Positions 12,629-24,887 of a stretch of DNA of 64,000 nucleotides are shown here, piece after piece. How positions within the stretch are numbered: the stretch's first letter is position 1; the number at the start of each line of letters is the position of its first letter. The position numbers and the translations under genes were made by a program. This DNA is from Girardinichthys multiradiatus (Eukaryota; Chordata; Actinopteri; Cyprinodontiformes; Goodeidae), in the NCBI RefSeq assembly GCF_021462225.1, contig NC_061812.1, positions 39,814,675 to 39,878,674 on the forward strand, given 5' to 3'. A model generated the notes under the pieces. The model was not told the origin of the DNA and did no database searches. It was given only the letters and a program-made list of their open reading frames with translations.

Positions 12629-15109
12629 TCATGGGGCTGAATAGTGCCTCCTGCGGGACACCTTAGTCTCCATTCTTTGCTCCCCTGTGAGCTCCTTCAG
12701 CTCAGGTGGAGCCTGACTGCACAGGGCAGTGTTTGCCTTCAGGGAATCATATCTGTCCTCTGACTTTTTGGGTGCAGTTTTTGGCCCCAGGGAATCTGAC
12801 AGTAGTGGGTCGGGAGTAGAGACGGGCGTGAGGGCCAAGCAGACATCTCCCACACTGAGCTGGCGGCACTGCAGGCCACAAAGTAGGGCGGTCCTCTGAG
12901 GGCTGCAGGATGACCAGCCCTCTCCGCGCACAAAGAATGGGTACTCCACATACACATCCACCAACTCCTGAAGGAAGGAAGTACACACACAGACACAGAG
13001 ACAGCAATTACTCAATGCATTTAAAATTATTCAACCCGAACTGCCAATTAGGTCTATTAGCTTAAGGAAAAAATGTTCAGGTGTGTATATAAATACATTT
13101 AACAAAAACTGGTTAAATAGTTAAATAAAATTACTCAGACACTATACACTAAAACATGCTTTCAGACACTACTGTAGTCTTTAAATTATTCAACCACCTG
13201 AATAGAAGTCTTCACAAACCAGCTGTGGTCTAGGCACACCTGATGCAACCAATCATGAGCTACAATTGCTAACAACTCCAGTTTGCCAACAAAAATAAAA
13301 ATACGCAAACAGATGAATGCAAATGAATGCGGTGCCAATGAATGCATAAATGCATGGATGGACGGATGGATGGGGAGTATCTGGATGAGGTAGAATAAAG
13401 CATCTGCTGAAAAGAGCATTGGGCATGCAGTGAAACATGGCGGTGTCTGAGTGATGCTCTAAAGGCTGCTTTGTTGGAATCTGAAAAGAGCTGGTTTCAG
13501 CGTACAAACTAAAGAATATAAAAGCCTTTGCCAATGAGGAGTTGGCCATTCCTCAGCAAAACTTCAAGAAGCTGTGTGGCTACCCATCATATTTGCAGCA
13601 GGTCATGAAAGCAAAAGGCTGCTCTGTTAATAACTAAAGATTCTAGTCATAAAGGGTTTAATTAATCTTGAGACTGTGGTAGTCACTGAAAGTGTAATTT
13701 TGGAGAAACCACATTCAACTTTAGCTGTGTCCAACTATTTAAATTGTTCCTGTTTTAATTGTTTATTGCAAACAGCTGCTAGCTTGTATATTTTGCCAAT
13801 AAACCTAATTTTCAATCAGTGTTTAATAATTTTAGGTGGATATTATAGGTGATCATAGCAGCATTTTAATAAAATCAAAGTTTATTGGGAAGGTGTTTGT
13901 CTACATCTTGTGTTGGTTCATTTTCAAGAATGTGAAAGAGTAAAAGAATTTGCAGTATTTCAAATGATTCCTCTCTGCAGTGAAGTGAGAGCGCTTGACA
14001 CGCCATTAAAAGGACTATTAACAGCTACTTGTGTGTGGGCTGCCGTACATAATTAATAAAACCACAGCGTGATTTCCCCTTACTTGGGACTGCTGCTCGT
14101 GTAGCAGGATGAGGAGGCGGGAGACGGAGGAGGAGGAGGCAGAGGCAGAGGGGGAGATGCTTTGTACCGTGCAGCAACTCAAGCGCAGGTCTGGACAGGC
14201 CAGAGAGCCGAGCAGAAAGTCCTCGGTTTGCAGGTTCTCCACCCTCCTCAGTCGCCCGTCTCTGAGCTCGATCAAAGACCCTGCAACAAAGTGGGGAAGC
14301 AGCCAGGGGAAGTGATTATGGGAGGTGGGAGAGAAAGAAGTGTGTGTGGAGGATGGGAAAACGGGAGATCTTGGCCTGTCTCCTGTAGTGGAAGTACATG
14401 TGCCATTTACGTTGTCAGGGGAAACTCTGATGAGGGATTGTCCAGACACAGATATGGCTTTTGTTGATTTGAATGATGAATTTTGCTTCAAAGGGGTGTC
14501 CTCATGTGTGGAATGAGGTAGGTAGGTGCCTCCTTTTCCAGCCCTGAGTAGATCATCAGTTCTTCTTTCTCCTCTCCTCGCATAGGGACCTCTCTGTGTG
14601 CCAAAGGTTCTGTCTTTTAACGTCTTCAGCCGCTCCCAGCCTCCTCCTCCTCTGTGCATGCCCTCGGAGTTAGGGTTATCGCTGAAACTAGAGAGATAAT
14701 GTGGACGTCCTGACTGGAGAGAACGTGTTCCAGATAAATGATTTTGCAGAGGGTACTGATGGGAATAGTCCCACACTGGAGGCAGTGGACAGAATTCTCT
14801 CCACTCTGCCCAACCATGGGGCTCTCTGAAAGCAGACGGGATGTTCTGTTTGGGCCTTGGAGGGGCGTGTATTTGCATCCAGGGTTGGTATAGGGCTGTA
14901 ACCCGCCTTGGCACAGGTCGAAACAGACCCATGTGTTTTGTCTTTAAATCACTGTGGCTTCTGTATGGATAGGGTGCCTTGAAGTTTGTGGCGTCACACT
15001 GCAGCTGCTGCCTCTGCTGCTGCTGTGGGGAGCTCACTCTTTGGTCTCTCTTTTTCAATGGGAGGCTGTCCTTGTCTGGGACCAGAGCTGGGCTTGTTGT
15101 TAAGCTCAT
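12629..15109 (-). CDS. Ataxin-1-like protein with AXH domain
   Basis: Two coding exons, 15109-14084 and 12967-12629 (TGA), giving 454 residues. The donor is CAA|GTAAGG and the acceptor CTTCAG|GAG, splitting the AXH domain as in ATXN1. The N-terminus has SLPLKKRD, like the LPPKKR motif of ATXN1/ATXN1L, then a short Gln run (PQQQQRQQLQ). The AXH domain spans about residues 272-390 (FVAGSLIELRDGRLRRVENL; VEYPFFVRGEGWSS; LSVGDVCLAL). The protein stops at RRRHYSAP, aligned with the ATXN1 RRWSAP phosphosite/NLS. Family members bind RNA and transcriptional repressors such as Capicua in the nucleus; that role is inferred. ATXN1 is about 815 and ATXN1L 689 residues, so this one is short. The start is the ATG at 15109. 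An in-frame GTG lies upstream but is preceded by TCC and not by an ATG, so it was not used. Confidence 0.9.
13020..13870. mobile_element. Probable decayed DNA transposon in the ataxin-1-like intron
   Basis: The 1.1-kb intron (12968-14083) contains transposase-like text (13430-13450 'gcagtgaaacatggcggtg', cf. Tc1 'KHGG') and a long AT-rich tail. I found no terminal repeats, so the class is uncertain. Confidence 0.35.
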
Positions 15110-15146
15110 TGCCTCACCTTGCCGGTCATTCACTCCAAGAATACAT
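15106..15146 (-). promoter_or_regulatory. Two chained upstream ORFs abutting the ataxin-1-like start
   Basis: On the minus strand uORF1 (15146-15126, MYSWSE) ends in a TGA that overlaps the ATG of uORF2 as ATGA. uORF2 (15129-15106, MTGKVRQ) ends in a TGA that overlaps the main ATG at 15109 as ATGA. If this leader is exonic, translation of the AXH protein would have to cope with two overlapping stop/start junctions. A candidate splice acceptor (TATTTCAACAG) lies just upstream of uORF1 on the minus strand, so both uORFs would lie in the same exon as the start. Confidence 0.5.
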
Positions 15147-15499
15147 AGCCTTCTGTTGAAATAGAGCTGGTTTGAAGCTCGTGTGTCAAAACCTCCATTT
15201 GTCTCTTGGCAACAGTCACATATCCTAGGTCATTATGATCTGAGCAAAGGAGACAGATATTGATTAATTTTAAGTTTAATTAAATTTTTCCAATAAAGTC
15301 ACAAGAAAATACATGAGCACTTTTAGGGGTCCAATTATGGAATATCAAGATGTAAACAAATCACTAGCTTTAAAGCAGGTCTTAGGTAAATGCAACCACC
15401 ACTTAACAGCAACACAACAATATGACATTTTATGTGATACACCAGTACAAAGGAGTGCGTGATTATGGAGTAAAAGGAAAATAATACATGTTTTTTAAA

Positions 15500-16305
15500 A
15501 CCTTTAGATAAAAAAATCTGAAAAGTGAAAAAATCCCCCCTTAGTCAATACTTTGTAGAACCACATTTCCCTGGAATAAAGTAGCAAGTCTTTGAGGTTA
15601 TGTCTATAACAGCTTTGCACATCTAGAGACAGAAATCTTTGCTCATTCTACTTGGTAAAATAGCTCAAGCTCAATCAGACTGGATGGAGAACATCAATAA
15701 ACTTCAGTTTTCCACTGAATCTCTATTAGATTTAGATCTGGATGTTGACTAGGTCCTTTTAACATAAGAAGATCATGCTTTGATATTAACCATTCCATAA
15801 GCTTCATGCTAATGTCTGTGTCTTACTGGAAGGTGAACCTCCACCCCAGTTTCAGGTCTTCCACAACCATATTTCCATTAACTCTGATCAGGTTTTTTGT
15901 CCCTGCTGAAAAAAGCATCCCCACAGCGTCATGCTGCCCCCACCATGTTTCATGGTGGGAATGATGTGTCAGAAAGATGTTTCATTGCTCTGGCTGTTGG
16001 TTTGAGTGGATAAACATGTCTTGGTAGGTCTGCAGTTGTAAAATCCTCCAATTTTCAGAGGATGGATTGAACAGTGCTCTATGAGATGTTCAGAGGGTAT
16101 TATATTTTGCTTTATAATGCAATTTTCACTGCATTCAGCAAACTAGATTTAATTTAGAGGTATCAGAGAAAACAGGACTGATTACAAATGTATACAGTTT
16201 GAAAAACTTTGTTTTGGTCTGTTACATGAAATCATATAAAATACACTGAATGTTGTGGTTGTAATGTGGAAAAATGTAAATACATTTGGAAAACACTGTA
16301 TTTTA
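15500..16305 (-). mobile_element. Tc1-like relic upstream of the ataxin-1-like gene
   Basis: The reverse strand holds transposase remnants around 15910-15960 ('catgaaacatggtgggggca' in antisense). The right end near 16270-16300 (aatacatttggaaaacactgta) looks like a Tc1 terminal repeat. The left end was not located. Confidence 0.65.
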
Positions 16306-17879
16306 TAACCACAGCCAAGCAAAAATGGTGAAGCAATGGTCAAGCTGCTAATTATTCTGATTGACTGATCCTCTGCAATAGTCACTGAGTCTAGAAAAGT
16401 AGAACTTCCGGCATTTTATCACTGACCAGTGAGAAAGATAATAAACAAGGCAAAAGCATTGAAGTAATCTGCTGAATTTGCTAGCTGGGGATGTACCAAC
16501 CAGATTACCCCAGGGTCAAAGCATGAAGTACTCAGGAAAAACACAAAAATCTCCATTCAGATACATCTCAAACTCTGCAGGCCTCGGTAAGCATGTTTAA
16601 AGTTCAGGTTCTTGACAAGAAAAATAAACTTAAGAATTATTGATTGTTTAGAAGCATTTCCTAGAAAATGTACCTTTTCTTAAAAAAAGACAACATGGTA
16701 GCACAGCTCAAATTTGTAAAGTTGGATCTGAATGAACCACAATACTTGTGGTTCAAAGTCATTCAGGCAGAAGGTGAGAAAATGGTATCTGATCCAGCAT
16801 CGAGTGGTGAGAAGCAAACAATCAATAACTGCAGAAATACCTCAGATTAACTGTTAAGCACGGTGTCTAAAGGGTGATGATTTGGTTTTTTTTATCTACT
16901 CGGATGGTGAGATAACCATAAACTCTTTTGTATAGTATAGCATAAAGACACCAAACATGAGGTCTTCTGTGCAACAGATGAATCATGTGTCATGCAACAG
17001 GGCAACAATCCAGAACCATCAGGAAATCTCTCAAATTGACTCAAATGCTGAAGCTTTTTTTTTTTGAGAAAGTTGAAGAGAAAAAAACAACAAAAAAATC
17101 TCAGAAAAAGCAACGAATGATGCAACATGTTTGCACAAGATCAACTTACTACAGATAATTCTTATCAATGTATATATAAAACATTTTGAATCTTTGGGTA
17201 TGATTTTTTTCCATTTCATTTTTATTAAATCTCCTGATATGTCAAACTTTGCAAATGAAAAAGGATACTTTTTTCCCTCTTGTTAAGATTTAGAGAACAT
17301 TTTTTCCCATCTAATAGTGCCGTGTGGTTAGATCACTGCCTGTAAATATCCCCTTGACGTGCAAACAATAACTTCACCATCAGCTTCAAATTACAGCTTT
17401 CCAACCACAATTTGCTGCTCTGAAAGTTGTTTTTTGATGGACATCTACCAACTCCTTTGCAAAGAAGAAGTTACTATGGTTACAAAGTGCTCCGCAGTGT
17501 GGTTGAATAAGGAAAGAGTGCAGAGAGAGAACAAGGCAGAGTAAAATGTGGGTAGTGGGTGTAAAGCTGGAGGTTAGATTATAATTTTTTTCACACCCCT
17601 TGAGGTTGCTAAAGTAATATTTTCCATTAGAAAAGTGAAAAATGACTACTTAAATGTATGGTGTTAAACACTCAAACCCAGGTTGCATCTTAAACTCCTA
17701 CAGAAACCTCTTCTTCTACCTTATGCGCAAGCACAGTGAGTCAATTCACAGAGGTGGGATAAATATAAGTTCTCTGTGGCCAGAAACACAACAGTATATT
17801 ATGGTCAAAGACTGTCTGTGGACTCATGTTTTGACACAAACTGTTAAAAGAGGTTAATAGCAGCAGGCAATTCTTACAA
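16306..17879. other. Intergenic, nothing recognised
   Basis: AT-rich sequence with short unsupported frames (e.g. 16668-16850, 17359-17544, 17654-17857). Fragments around 16480-16620 may be further transposon debris. Confidence 0.4.
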
Positions 17880-18442
17880 CCCGTCAATGCAAAGCTCATC
17901 TCATTGAGCAATCATCACAGCAGAGCAGCGGCTCTGACATCATGAAGAACAAGGAACAAAGCAGTCAGGTCTGGAAGAAGTTTAAAGCAGAGTTAGATTA
18001 TAATACATTACCTCAAGCTTTGAATATCTCACAGAGCAATGTTCAGTAGATTATCCAAAAATGGAAAGAGCATGACACAACTGCAAATTTACCAAGATAT
18101 GGGCATCCACGTAAACTGGCATGGAAATTAAGGAGAGCATTAATCATAGTAGCAACAGAAAGGCCAATGGTAACTCTGGAGGAGCTGTAGAGATCCACAA
18201 CTCAGATGGGAGCAACTATCAATCATCCGCTCTACAAATCTGGCCTTTATGGAAGTGGTAGGAAGCAAGCCATAACTGAGAGAAAATCAGTCCCCCACCA
18301 CAAGTCTTGTAGTGGCACAACAAACATGTGGAAGAAGATGCTCTGGTCTGATGAGACCAAAATACAACTTTTTGACCTGATGCAAAATTTAACAATTACA
18401 CACAACTCTGGAAACAGTATAAAATTCAGTTCAATTTCAGTG

Positions 18443-18482
<40 letters not shown>

Positions 18483-19100
18483 ATTTATATAACACCAACT
18501 CACAACAAATGTCTTCTCAAGGCAGTCTACAAAAAGAGTCAATTCAATCCAATCAATGCTCCTGGACGAGCCTTGGTGACAATCGTTTGCATTATATAGC
18601 TGACTTTGCAGCAATCCCTCCTACAGAGCATGCATGTAGTGACAGTGGAGAGGAGAACTCTCCTTAAACATTAAGAAACCTCCAGCAGAATCTGGCTCAT
18701 CCACATAGCGGAACATAATGGTGGTAGCATCATGCTGTGGGGATGTGTTCTTTTCAGCAGAGATAGGGAAGCTGATGGGAGGATGGATGAAGCTAAGTAT
18801 AGGAAAAATCCTGGAAGACAACCTATAAGTGGCTGCTGGGATGGAGGTTCACCTTCCACCAGGACAAGTAACATATAGCCAGAGCAAGAATGTCAAAGTC
18901 CAGACCTGAATCCAATTCAAATTAATTAAAGAAATGAGAAAATAATGTATAATTTCCCCCTCAATCCATCATTACGCACTACTTTGTTAGTCTATCACAA
19001 AAGATCCCAATAAAGTACATTCTAAAACAGTTTTTGGTTGAAACATCACAAAAAAGGAACAACTTCAAGGTGTATGACTACTTTTATCAAAGCCCTGTAT
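17880..19100 (+). mobile_element. Tc1-like element, left end missing
   Basis: The plus-strand frame from 18206 encodes LYKSGLYGSGRKQ and later MWKKMLWSDETKIQLFD, which includes the Tc1 WSDE segment with the first catalytic Asp region. The downstream text 'aatggtggtagcatcatgctgtggggatg' (18717-18745, in two parts) is the HGGGSIMLWG block. The right end near 19062-19100 (ggtgtatgactacttttatc) is a terminal-repeat remnant. A (TA)n microsatellite interrupts it at 18447-18478. Confidence 0.8.
18447..18478. repeat. (TA)n microsatellite
   Basis: About 16 TA units inside the Tc1 relic. Confidence 0.95.
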
Positions 19101-20099
19101 GGTCCTGATATAAACTCTGCATGATGTGTGTGTGGGATGAGACTAGATCCTCATACAGATATGTCCCTGTGTCAGCAGTCTGTCTCACACCGCTACGCTT
19201 AACATGACAAGTATTTGTCAGCTGAATGCCTGCAGTTTGAATGTAAATTAATTCAAATCGCATTGCTGTGTGGGTTCCATGTGCTCACAGTGACCTGCAC
19301 AGGTATGGTCAGATCATGACTCAAGCATGCCAGTGATGTAAGGCTTTTGCTACCTTCTGCATCCATAAGAGGAGACGATGATCACTACAGGCTGCTTATC
19401 TAAGGAAATGAAATGTAAACACAGCAGTGTTTAGTGTGTTTGCTGTCATCATGATAAAGATAATCAGGACTTTGTATATCAGTAGTGACAATATTGCTCT
19501 TGGTCAGTTAAATGGTTCTTTCTATAAAGCTGCAATGTGAGATAACTTAGTTCAAACACATCACAATGTTCTGTTATTTAAGAAAATGATGCATAAAGAA
19601 AACATTACATGCAGAAATGGAGAATTCAACAAGTTTTACTTACATGTTGCTTCTTTTACACATCTGTGCCTCTAGTCTTCGTGCAGCAGGTCCATTTGTC
19701 ACCCCCACACACCTGTGTGGCATGTGTCAAGCTTTCAGGCTACAGGTGAGAAAGCAGAATGAGGACAGGCATCCAGACGAGCTCACCAGACACTCCTTCT
19801 CTCTTCTCTTCTCTCTCTCTCTCTCTTCCCTCCTACTCACTTTTACATTTTTGCTCTCCCACTCTTCTCCCTCACTCACTTACTCACTCACTCAAGCCTG
19901 CTAACCTTTCTCAGACAGATTCACCATCTCTTGCTCTCCTTCTCTCTCAGTCTCACACGTCTGAACTTGTTCACCCTGGTTTCTGCTGTTGCTGCTGCTC
20001 TCAAGCCTCTCCTCCATTCGCAATCAAGCCTTCTGGTTCTCGCCGTTGCTGCACGCTCCATGGCGCGCTGATGTCGGGTGTATAATTAGAGATGAGAGT
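19101..20099. other. Intergenic with a polypyrimidine tract
   Basis: No gene recognised. 19795-19960 is a CT-rich, strongly strand-asymmetric stretch (CTCTCT runs), giving low-complexity open frames at 19617-19904 and 19759-20085 that I regard as spurious. Confidence 0.5.
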
Positions 20100-21295
20100 G
20101 TTGTGCAACTCCTCAGCTGATGGTAGGCGTATGATTGCCTGATGCACTGGCATTGTGCCCAGTTCACTGAGTTGTTTCAGACCAACATGGACACTAACAT
20201 GCACAAAACAACACTTTCCTTTGGCATGTGAACTCCCTTAAATCTTTGTGGCTTAGATGCAACAGGGTGTTAGAAACATTTCTCTGAGTTTTTTGCTAAT
20301 GTTGACATGATAGCATCACTGTGCATCCATAATGCAAATCACCTGTTCCAGTACATTAAAAAGGTGCTCTACTGGATTGAGATCTTGTGACAGTAGAGGC
20401 CATTGGAGTACAAAGAACTCACTGTCAAGTTTAAGAAACCAGTTTGAGATCATCTGAGGTTTGTGAAATGAATCAATATCCTGTCAGAAAATGAGAACAC
20501 TGTGGTCGTAAAGGGATGGAGATGGTCAGCAAAAATACTAAGGTAGAGTGTGGTGATTCAACTGTGCTCAGTGGGTACTAAGAAGCCTAACTGTGCCAAG
20601 AAACTATACCCCATACCATTACACCACCTCCACCAGTCTGAACTAGTGAAATCCATACGTTCATTCAATTCAATTAAAATTCAATTCAAAAATACTTTAT
20701 TAATCCCAAAGGGAAATTAAATATTTTATATATGTTCATGTTGTTATACCAAATTCTGACCCTCCCACCTGAAAGCTGAAAGAGACTCATTGGACCAGAC
20801 AGCATTTTTCCAGTTTGTCCAGTCTCGTTAAGCCTGTGTGAACCTAAGCCTCGGTTTCCTCATCTCAGCTGACAGGAGTCAAGATTTGTCATGTTGTGCT
20901 TTCAGAGATTGTTTTCTAAATACCTTGGAAGTAACGAGTGGTTCCTTGAATTAGTGTTGCCCTTCTATCACCTGGAACGAGTCTGCTCATTCTCCTCTGA
21001 CCACTGACATCAGCAAGCAATTGCTACACACTAGATATTTTCTCATTCTCTGTAAACCAGATAGATGGTTTTGCATGAAAATCCCAATAGTTTAGAAGTT
21101 TCTGAAATGCTCAGAGCACTGGCACAAACAACCACGCCACATTCAAAGTCACTTAATTCATCTTTCCTCTCTATTCTGATGCTCAGTTTAAACTAGTGAC
21201 TTCTTGATGTCTAAATGCATTGATTTGGTGCAATTTGATTGCTATTTGCATTAAGAAGCATCTGAAAAGTTTAACCTAATGACGTGGGTGTATGA
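20100..21295 (-). mobile_element. Decayed copy of a widespread fish DNA transposon
   Basis: From memory this matches a common vertebrate/fish element: 'ttggaccagacagcattttt', 'ctgacaggagtcaagatttg', 'ccattctcctctgacc', 'atgccac.ttcaaagtcactt'-type text occurs in the expected order over 1.1 kb. Its right end (gtttaacctaatgacgtggg) is a worn form of a 'cctaataaagtggcc' terminus. Ends are degenerate. An AATTCAATTCA-rich segment near 20660-20735 is an additional insertion. Confidence 0.65.
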
Positions 21296-23768
21296 GAGCA
21301 TTGCCCTGCTGATAATTTCTCTTTTTGATAGTTGATAGCTGATAGTTTCTCGCTTCCTGTTTTTCTCTCTTTGGTAGACTTATGTGAATCAAAATTGTTT
21401 CATAACTGAGCGAAGAAGTGAGAAAGTCTTTCAGACTGCTTTTGTTGAGTTTATTAAAAGGTCAACATCAAGTAAAGAATCCAAACAACCTACAGAAAAT
21501 TGAAAGCAAGCCATTCATGGTGGTGCATGAAACCTCCTCTGTTTGTTTTATCTCATAGAAGAAAGAGGACATGCCTTTTGCTCCACCAGCTTCTGTCTCA
21601 GCTATTGATTTTGCAGGGCCTCAGCAGGTGAACCCCCAGTCATGAAAAAGCCCACGCACGATTTATTATGTGGTGAGGAGGATTTCTCACTTTGACTCAC
21701 CATGCCTCTCCTGCCTACTCTCTCTTTTTGTCTATGTCTTCAATTCTCTGGTTCTTGTCTGCTAAAAAAAAAAAACGCACACACACACACACGCTTGACG
21801 AAGGTTCATGGCAATGGTGAGAGGTTGCATTGCATGCCTATGCCACGATTAGCAGTTTTAGGCTGAACCACAGCAACCGGTGACATTTACAACCAGTGTG
21901 ATTTTATTGATAGAAATCGCCAGTCACTCCCACCATTTCCCAACTGCTGTTCAACAGCTTGTATTTGCAGTTTCACTTTGCAGCTTGGCACATACACCAA
22001 AATGAGGGTTTCACAAGTGATATTTTTTCCATTCTGAGGTAGAAGCAGGTTTGTTGTTCTCACACCAAACAAATATGTTTGTTTTGGGTTGGTTGATTTA
22101 CCAATAAATATAATAAATAAATATATGTATTCTTTTAGAGATTCAAGAAAGGAAATATCCCTAACCAGCATGTTGCGTATATTCATAGTGCATACTTGTA
22201 TTGATATATGTTCCTTCAATTTCCTGTAATGATTCACAGTCACTGTCTTTTCCTGTATGTATCTGAAACAAAACAGCTTCTCTTAAATCTCAGGACTGTG
22301 TTCTGGAAAATGAAAAATAAAGACAGAAAAGTATTTTCAAATGTGAAGATGAAAACCAGTCTGGAATTCAGTCTGGATTTGACATCTTCTACCCACTAGG
22401 TGGTGACAAAGATGCACAAGTTAGCAGCTTGTTTTTTAATTATAAGGGCCCAATTCTATCCAGGCCCAAAAGCTTCACAATTAAAAATAAGAAAAGCATG
22501 TATACACGCTTCTGGTTACCTGCAGAAAACCTCTCTGGTCTCTTAGGCACTTTCTGTGGCATCTCATTAAGAGGATTTTAAACCATAACAAAAGAGCATG
22601 ATGACAAATTTCAGCTGCTTTAAAATCATGACATTATAAAACTTTGGTATTTATTGACACTGGAACAGGTCTCTGTAACTAGTTTTAACATAAAAAAAGT
22701 ATTTTACCAGGTTCCAATTTATTTATTATAAAACCATAAGTGTACAAAAGTGACACCCCAAATTCTACCATGCCATTATTGACTGTACAAGGATAAGGAC
22801 AAAATGGCAATGTTTGTGAAAAGGTTACTCCAAAAACTGAGAGTAAAAACCTGTCGATTCTGTCCAAGACTTTTGAATGTTGGTGGGGGCTTACTAGTCT
22901 AGAATGGAAACTGTGCTGTGTATAAGGAAAACACCTTTAAAAAAAGTGATGTTGAAGACATGACAAAGATGGATTGTAAAAAAGTGTATTCTTGCACAGC
23001 ATTTAACTAAATCCACAAACAAGACCTAGGGTACAATATAGAAAATATAACAAGTGAATTCAAAACCTGATCTACATAAACAGTTGATGACACAGTCGGC
23101 AAGGCCTATTAATGGATTCTAGGGTTTGTTGAACCTAACTTCAGCTTAAGTCGGAAGCCTGAGGTTTTGGAGGAAGAATCATCATGAGGGACTGATCAAC
23201 CAATCAGAGGTGGACTTGGCACAGTGAGAGAGATAGAAAGCCAGAGAACAATGGATTCTTAATTTTTCTTTTATAAAACACATTCTTTAGATTGATAGAC
23301 ACCAAAAATGTCAATGGTCCACTCTACTGTAACAAGATCAGCTGTTTTCACATTGTTAGTTTTCAACCTTTAATCCTACCATTGAATAAAAGACAGCATT
23401 CAGATACAATGTTTAACTAAAAGCTTAAAAAAACTTTGATTTCTCCAATTGTAGAAGGAGCCTCACATCTTTCACAGGATTTTATAAACAGAGGGTACAA
23501 CATAAATAACTAAGATCATGTATTCCTCATATCTTGGAAAATCCGAGACACCTCCGAGGTGTTTATGTGCACTGCACTGGCATCCAGTTTAGTTATTACT
23601 TTCACTTATGTGCTTAAGATTCATGAGTTATGTAATTATCTACTGCAGAGGGGGAAATATCGAAATTCCATTCATTCTTTTCTTAAGAAACATTGTTTTT
23701 ATGAATTTCTTTATACATTTGTTGAAACTCTAGATATGTCGAGTCTACCTCTGAGCCTTTCATAGACA
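21296..23768. other. Intergenic, nothing recognised
   Basis: Contains an A12-(CA)n run near 21763-21792. The short frames 21887-22243 (minus) and 22208-22399 (plus) have no recognisable domains. No RNA gene seen. Confidence 0.4.
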
Positions 23769-24400
23769 CAGTTGAAACCATTGTTTACATACACTTCATA
23801 AAAACAGACAATGCTTTTTTTATTTTCTTCTAATTGAGAATTGTACCTATATTTCCTTAGCATTTGGTAGAATTGCCTTTTAAACTGTATGATTTGACTT
23901 GAATTTGGAAAAGAGGCTCATTCCCCCTGACAAAACTTGTGTAATTAATTCAGGTTTATTAGGTCACACAATCCTTTTCAGCTGTGCCCAAATATTTTCT
24001 TTGGCACTGGGAATATGGCTTTGTGATGGTCACTATATTAATGATAGTTGCCCATTTGAAAAAGCCATGCCATTTGGAAACTTTAGTATGTTTTCTGTTC
24101 CTCTTGGTGCAATGGCTTTTTCCTTGAAGAGTGGCCTCATGGCCCATGATCAGTTTTGATCTGGCTAGATCTTTTAGGACAGAACTGTAAATATGAATGT
24201 ATAATACCAAAAGAATCTGGAGACAGAACTTCAAATATCCAACAGATTTATGCTAAAGTAAACAATAACAGAATTTGAGTCTTTTCTTGTAGGTTTGCTT
24301 CACTGTTAAATATTGTAGTATTTCCCTAGCATTGTGACCTTTTCCACTTTTTCAATAAAGTGAAACTAATATTGGTAAACAAATGTTTGAACATGTTTCA
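23769..24400. mobile_element. Tc1-like (Sleeping Beauty-type ends) relic
   Basis: The left end CAGTTGAAACCATTGTTTAC at ~23770 followed by ATACACTT resembles the salmonid-type Tc1 terminus. A matching 'gtaaacaaatgtttgaaca' lies near 24377-24395 at the right. The interior is antisense transposase debris. About 0.6 kb, internally deleted. Confidence 0.65.
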
Positions 24401-24887
24401 CTCACAAGGAGTAAACATTTCAAAATACAAGCAAACAAGGAAAAAAAGGACAATAGACGTAAATGAGGTGAGGGGAGGGAAAGGGGAGCGAGAAGACAAA
24501 AATAACTGAAGCATGTGTCTGTTTCTCCTTGGTATTTTCCACTCCGTTAAATAAATCCCTTCCTCCCTCCTCTCCCTGCTTTCCTTGCTCTCTTCCAGCT
24601 CCTCCCTCAACCCTGTCATTGGTCAGTCAGTCGAATCCACAGAGCCACAAAGTTGTTCTCGCTCTCATCCAAGTGGTTCACGCTGCCCTCAGGGAGGAAA
24701 AAGAGAAGCAGGGAAGAAGAACCAAGGGGGAGGCAATCTATTTCAGGATACTTTGGACCGGTTGGAGTGAGCAAAGGTGGGAGATGCTTGTCAGGATTTT
24801 GGTTAATCTCTGACAAGACTGTCCGATAAGATCTTACCTTCATTGTGTCTGACTGATGATTGTGTTTCTAACAACTCTTCCAGCATC
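24401..24887 (+). promoter_or_regulatory. Putative dbndd2 upstream region
   Basis: Lies directly 5' of the dbndd2 start. It has a pyrimidine-rich block (24555-24610) and TTGGTCAGTCAG. A TTCCAG just before the ATG exon (24878-24883) could be an acceptor, in which case a noncoding 5' exon would lie here. No TATA box identified. Confidence 0.3.

Noticed and set aside
14109..14467. Plus-strand open frames over the ataxin-1-like exon
   Set aside because: Antisense shadows of the AXH coding exon, without splice or domain support.
15110..15133. Upstream GTG extension of the ataxin-1-like frame (8 residues)
   Set aside because: There is no ATG in this frame upstream of 15109. The first ATG in frame is at 15109, next to the family's KKR motif.
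19617..20085. Ser/Leu-rich plus-strand frames
   Set aside because: Low-complexity CT-rich tract; no domain or splice support.
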